Assembly: GCA_015698045.1 (NCBI GenBank)
Contig: BLAL01000250.1
Location: forward strand, 434,001-498,000
Origin: Rhizophagus clarus
Taxonomy: Eukaryota > Glomeromycota > Glomeromycetes > Glomerales > Glomeraceae
DNA: 64,000 nt
Direction: 5' to 3'
Shown here: positions 58,797 to 64,000 of the stretch, in pieces
Layout of the letters: each line of letters begins with the position of its first letter
Numbering within the stretch: position 1 is the stretch's first letter
Position numbers and translations under genes: made by a program
The notes under the pieces: generated by a model
What the model was told of the DNA's origin: nothing
The model's input: only the letters and a program-made list of their open reading frames with translations
Database searches by the model: none

Positions 58797-59032
58797 CAGG
58801 ACCCAGAAATATATATATAGGGGTCAGGTGGCGAAAAAAATTTTTTATATGAGCTGTACGCATTTTTTTCAGGGCCGGAATTACGATAGTGCTAGTCAAT
58901 ATCTAAATTAAGAAATAAATCTTTGACCAGCACTATCTAAAATTATTCACAAAAAGAAAGATCTACATGGTTTTTATGGTTCATTGTACGCAAACTCAAA
59001 CCTGACCCTTTTATGTATATTTCTGGGTCCTG
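58797..59032. mobile_element. CAGGACCC-type MITE, 236 bp
   Basis: Begins CAGGACCCAGAAATATA and ends TATATTTCTGGGTCCTG; inner arms GGGGTCAGG and CCTGACCC extend the inverted repeat to about 35 bp. It is flanked by TTACAC at 58791-58796 and 59033-59038. The end sequence and 6-bp duplication match the class of the element at 8266-10981. Confidence 0.8.
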
Positions 59033-59714
59033 TTACACCCAATTATTTATACTTAAAAGAAATGGTCGAAAAAATGATCTACACATGCGCCATAGATGAA
59101 ATTTCTTTTTCAAAAACAATCCTTTATTAAACTTATTTTAAAATTGATGAAAGTATTTTTGTCCACTCTGAAAGATTAGTTGGAGCAAAAAGGAAATTTT
59201 TGCTGTAAAATTTGACTTAAACGCTTATTCTTTTTTTTTGCAAAATGTGCCTGCCACTTTAAGTAGTATAATCAGCGTAACCTGTCACACATTTCTTAAG
59301 AAAAAAAAAGAATACTAAAGATCAAAACGTGATTTATTAATATATTAAATTGATATCAATTTAAATTCTAAAAAATAAGCTTACTGAACATTTGACTTAT
59401 TGAAAATATATTATTTATTAAAAAGTATAACATGTCATACTATTCACTAAATTTTCTACATAAGACCTGGCTAAATTTTTCTTCGACTATCGGGCTTAAG
59501 AACACAAAATGAGCAGTGGAGTTAAAAATATATTATTAACTAGATTTTTCATTGGTCAATGTTTTTATTCTAGTTTAAAAATAATTATGTTTCCTTAACA
59601 TTACATTCATTATATCGATATCATTTGTGTAATATTTATAGAATATTTTAAGCTAAAATAACAATTCATTTATTAATCATTCTAAAATTATTTAAGCAAA
59701 TTAGAAAATACTAT

Positions 59715-60040
59715 ATACTGTATTATCTCGTTTATTTCTCTAAGAATAATGATATAACCATTATCATGAATAATTTTCCAACAATTCCTTTTAATCTCAT
59801 CCCAATTTTGATTGGATCATCAATCCAAATGGCTTTATAAATTTTACTGAATCTTCCTTCTGCAATAAATTTATATTTTTGATGAAATCATCAATAGTTT
59901 TGTTTTGAATATCATCTTCATTATGTATTACGTAACAATTGCGATTTGCGACAACCTTGGTGACTTTTATCCTAAAGATCGACTTCCTTTATTACATTCA
60001 TTACATTTCTCAGTCTCTGTTGGTTGACTAAAAGATATGT
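59715..60040 (-). pseudogene. Kinase N-lobe remnant
   Basis: Minus-strand translation near 59885-59790 reads YKFIAEGRFSKIYKAIWIDD, a degenerate glycine-rich loop of a tyrosine-kinase-like domain. After a one-base shift it continues NWDEIKRN...IIILREI. Upstream, near 60000-60030, EKCNECNK resembles the Cys-rich segment preceding the kinase domain in Rhizophagus kinases. No open frame spans it. Confidence 0.55.
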
Positions 60041-60044
60041 CATT

Positions 60045-61750
60045 TGAAATAAATAATTAGTTTTAAATTAATTTATTCATTATTTACTTATAAGATTCAA
60101 AAGAAGCTTCTTAATTATATATTTTTTGGAAAAAATATTTTAATTTATTAAACAATGAATTTACAGATTAAAAATACTACGTGATAGAAACCTCCAATGT
60201 TTCAATCAACTATATTATACAAAATTTGATCATTTTAATACTTAATATGGCTAAAATTCATTTCAAAAAAAAGTTTTGATTTTATTGTACGTTAAAAGAC
60301 TATCATAACAATGTGAAACTTTTCATTATACGACGAATAAACCTATAGCACACAATTTTATACGAAAAAATTAAACAATGAATATTGATATTAAAATAGA
60401 TTTTTAAATTAACACTTTATCCATTAGGTTCTTTAGAGGATAGGGAGATGCTTTAGACTTACTTTAGAGCGTGTATGGTTTTTCAATTTGAAGATTTCAT
60501 CATTTGAAATTAGAGTCTAGAATTGAAGACCTAATTTGGTAGTGTTTTTGAAATCCATAAAAGAATGAATAAAAATTTTACTACGTCAATTTAGCTTTTG
60601 TTCTTAATAAAAGGAATTGTACATAATTATGACAATAACGACATATAAATTTATCCATTTTTAACTATCAATTATGTCTGAAGTAATGTTGGTTCTAGTT
60701 TAAGGAATTCAATCAAGCCAATCATACTTGATCATTGATTGGAACTAATCAATCAAAATTTCCAAAATTAAAATTGGGAAATCCAGTCTTTTCCAATGGC
60801 CAGTGATATTTAACCAATAAAATACCAGTTAATTAGTTTTAATAATCGGTCAGGTTAATTAGGTACCTATTCCATTCTTCCTTTTTAGTAAATTGATGAG
60901 TAAAATTTAATATTAACAGCATCCAATTAAACAAAAACGTTAAAAATTAACTAATAACTCACATATTTAATAAATAATTCTCATAAATGATTGCTAGTGA
61001 AATTAGGTAATATCAAAAACTTTATAAGCTGCGTATCGGATGAGACAAATTTAAGCTAATAAATCATTATCTTTGTTGTGTAATGGATTTAATGGATTGA
61101 ACTATGTAAAGTACGATTCTTATTTGATGATATTTTTGTCATTCAACAATTTGCATCACTAACTTCTAATTGAACTCACTTTCTTATATTTACTTTTGTT
61201 CGTATGTCGAAAATTTATTCTTCCATTCTTTTCACTATACTCTTTTTACTAATAAATTTCTCGACAAAAACTATCGCTATATATTACAATCAAACATTTG
61301 TTTCGTTAGAGAAAACTTCTTGAAAAAAATAAGAAAGGATTTTTTTTTTTGACAAATGATCTGCAAAAGCGAAGGCACATGATCAACTTGCCTTGCTTAC
61401 CAAATAGTGAAGTGTCGATTCTTTTTTTTTTTTTTATAAATGATTTTATACGCTTAATTATGTCGTTCAATAATAAGCGTAAGTTATGATTCAAAATAAA
61501 TTATTATAAAATTTATTATTCCGGCTAATTAAATTCAGACTCTTATATATAAAAAAAAACGTTTCATACTCATCCTAGATAAATTTGTCAGTAAATAAAT
61601 ATGTTTAAAACAAACCTTTTATTGAAAGATATGAACTTTATATCATTTAAACATACGATATTGAAATACAAGATCGATTTATATTGTTATAATGTATAAA
61701 TAATATGACAATATTCAGTGATTAAGTTAAATATGTCAAAGGCATTAAAT
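60045..61750. other. Intergenic, no gene recognised
   Basis: AT-rich. No domain or clear repeat was found. Confidence 0.4.
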
Positions 61751-61753
61751 AAT

Positions 61754-61821
61754 TTAATATAAAATTAACTCGTTAAAATGAGAATTGTTAATATTGATAT
61801 CAAATTCCTTGGTCACATATT
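61754..61821 (-). pseudogene. Orphan kinase-tail exon
   Basis: After a TTACATTATAG acceptor the frame gives EYVTKEFDININNSHFNEL and a TAA stop. It parallels the tail exons YFTKEFGLDIDIN and YITKEHDFDINF of the kinase gene at 63355-64000, so it is probably left from a duplicated copy. Confidence 0.5.
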
Positions 61822-61829
61822 CTATAATG

Positions 61830-63340
61830 TAATTTTGAAAATTAAAATAATATTCGGCTATTTATAGAAACCATAAGAATATTACTTATTGTTAGCTTTT
61901 GTGAGATTTATTTAAATTTTATTAATATCTGATTCTAATCATTTGTAAGACAATCTAAGACATATTAATCTAATTAATTTACAAAATAACATTTTAAAAA
62001 AAATCATTATCTTAGATTTCATTTTCGAATCATTTTCTTTTCTAAATACTTTGATCTAAATAATAATATTTTTTTTAAAAAAAAACTGTAATTATTCTTG
62101 TTATTTATTGTATTGGTTCAATGATTAAGAGTATACAGTATAAAAAAGATATTGATCCATCACGTTTTATTAATATAATATACATAAGTTTAACAATTAT
62201 TATTATCTTTGATTGAATGATCTTCAAAATCATTACTTCTAATGATTCAATCACCTAAATTATAATATCTCATAAAATTCTGAGTATTTGAAACGAATAT
62301 TTTAAAATAATTACATACTTCCGTATTTCCATTTTACATAATAATAACAAAATATTAATTTATCATTGGGATTGGAATCAAACTCCTATAATTTGATTCT
62401 GGTAATTAATTGTTAAATTTGTGGCACAAAATTCTAATGATCCATAATTTAATCATCTGTTAATTTATTTGGCTTTTGTACTTTTTTGTACGAGAATAAA
62501 AAGAATATACAATGATCGGAGGTAACTCTGGCCGAGTTCATTATTCGCGTCCAGAATTTAAAATTTGTACAACTCAAAAATCTGATGTGTGGCTAAACTG
62601 TTGTAATTATCACGTGATTCATAATTTCGTAATTTGGGCCGGTACTATATAGTTTCTGTTGAAATTCGAAATTCGATTACAATCAATCAAATTTGATTAC
62701 TTAATACAAAATAGTGTAAATTACTTGCTTAGCACTCTAGATGTTATATTTTTAAATTCTTGTTTTTTGCGAATAACTTAGTTGACGAGAAATATACTTA
62801 ATATTATATCAATCAATTGATTGATCATAAGTAACAAGGAGCAAACATATTCTCCCTTATTCTTGTCCGAATTAATTTGTGTATACGGTATCTAATAAAT
62901 TGAGATGGTTCCGGTGATTTCATCTAAATTCTGGCTTTATTACATTCATTGCATTTCCTTTTTTTTTATATTTTGATTTGACTATGGTTTATGTTGATTA
63001 AATAATTATGTGATATTTGGTATTGAAAGTCATTTATAAATGGACCATAATTATTATGATTATTTATTTTTCTTGAAACATTCAAAAGGAATTACTCAAT
63101 ATATGATATATATATATTAAAAAAAATATGAAATATGAAAGTTTATTTATAATTTAATCATTTAGATTATTTAAAATTAAAATTTTTTCAGCACTGCATC
63201 AATTATGTAGTGAAAAGGAATACATTTATATTGACAAATAAACAATTACAATTTACTTAATATATTACAAAAGTGAGTTTTCTCATTGATTTTATAAATG
63301 GTGGGGTATACATTTTATCAGATAAATAATCTATTAAGAG
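61830..63340. other. Intergenic with traces of kinase sequence
   Basis: Near 62930-62970 the minus strand encodes KCNECNKA, echoing 60000-60030. Otherwise nothing was recognised. Confidence 0.35.
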
Positions 63341-63354
63341 AAATTTTTAATTCA

Positions 63355-64000
63355 TTAAAAATTAATATCGAAATCATGTTCCTTAGTAATATATACTGTA
63401 AATATAAATTAAGAAATCAGGACGGAATTTTATATTAAAAATAATCATGAAATATACTGTATCTACTTACCGTCACCATTGTTGTTAGAATTTATATCAA
63501 TATCTAATCCGAATTCTTTTGTAAAATAATCTATAAAAATATAAAATACTATTAAATCAAACTTAAGAAGTTGATATAATATAGGAAAAAAGTTATTACC
63601 ATCATCATCGTTTTCAAATAAATTGTTTCTTTTAATACTTTGACCTAATATATTTTTTAATTACATAATAAATATTGACTTCTTAATCTTATTACAGTTG
63701 CAAACGGATATCATACCATTATCATTATTATCTTCAAATTTTCTTTTGACTTTTTCTAAATTAAGGGATGTCCATCTTGAACTCCTTATAGACATTGCAG
63801 AATTAATCATGCCACTTAAAGGTCTGCTCTTGTAAATAGCACCTGAATGATTAGTTGTTACAGGTCCAATATCCGATGATCTTATAATTTTTGTTTTACC
63901 TTCAATGGTATTGTTAATTTCCTCCAAACTCATTTTATTAATTTTATTATATATATCTACAGCCTGTGGTCTCTTACTTGGATCAGAATGCCAGCATTCT
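63355..64000 (-). CDS. 3' end of a tyrosine-kinase-like protein kinase gene (runs off the window)
   Basis: From the right edge the frame reads ECWHSDPSKRPQAVDIYNKI, the last helix of a TKL-type kinase domain with the invariant Arg. IIRSSDIGPVTTNHSGAIY and SRPLSGMI follow, a tail I know from Rhizophagus kinases. Exons are 63717-64000, 63600-63644, 63471-63530 and 63355-63395. Introns of 69-75 nt each have GT-AG borders, and phases agree throughout. The last three small exons encode QSIKRNNLFENDDDD, YFTKEFGLDIDINSNNNGD and YITKEHDFDINF before TAA. The last two are repeats of one motif. The catalytic domain lies outside the window. Confidence 0.75.

Noticed and set aside
1..64000. tRNA or rRNA genes
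   Set aside because: No cloverleaf with matching A and B boxes and no rRNA-like conserved sequence was noticed by eye; a covariance-model scan would be decisive.

Overview
The window looks like nuclear DNA of an arbuscular mycorrhizal fungus of the Rhizophagus type (Glomeromycotina). It is very AT-rich. The host-type genes are a BTB-BACK-TLDc protein and tyrosine-kinase-like kinases with small tail exons, both of which I know as greatly expanded in Rhizophagus. Most other genes sit in mobile elements, and introns are short GT-AG. The assignment is from memory of families, not from a search.

Layout. 1-8000: a decayed virus-like or self-synthesising element on the minus strand, with a coiled-coil protein, two small ORFs and a polyprotein-like gene carrying zinc finger, OTU-like region, DNA polymerase B, SF1 helicase and HNH; a plus-strand zinc-ribbon gene follows. 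7989-11350: a hAT-type element (8-bp target duplication) splits that zinc-ribbon gene. Inside it is a second inverted-repeat element (8266-10981) that carries 20 tandem exon-like cassettes. 11350-16900: degenerate repeats, a pyrimidine tract, AT-rich simple sequence and a possible last exon. 16947-33413: one full-length LINE on the minus strand with a 21-bp target duplication. It is interrupted by two small MITEs, a poly-A insertion and an 8-kb DNA-polymerase-B element (24265-32237) with about 1.1-kb terminal inverted repeats. 34224-41550: two GTCCGGA-rich MITEs, a MULE fragment and a 3.6-kb MULE inserted in the second MITE. 43219-44832: BTB-BACK-TLDc gene. 46104-46755: mariner-like MITE. 46779-55703: complete Ty3/Gypsy element with 504-bp LTRs. 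55785-64000: a third GTCCGGA MITE, a dispersed repeat, a 236-bp MITE, kinase remnants and the 3' end of a kinase gene running off the right edge.

Reading it together. Target duplications let several insertions be ordered: LINE first, then the polymerase element and the MITEs within it; MITE first, then MULE; zinc-ribbon gene first, then hAT. Nearly every autonomous element is dead, and almost all in-frame stops are explained by C-to-T or G-to-A change, as expected from cytosine methylation and deamination. The most unusual objects are the tandem exon-like array, the polymerase-helicase-HNH gene, and the polymerase element whose terminal repeats themselves encode a zinc-ribbon protein.
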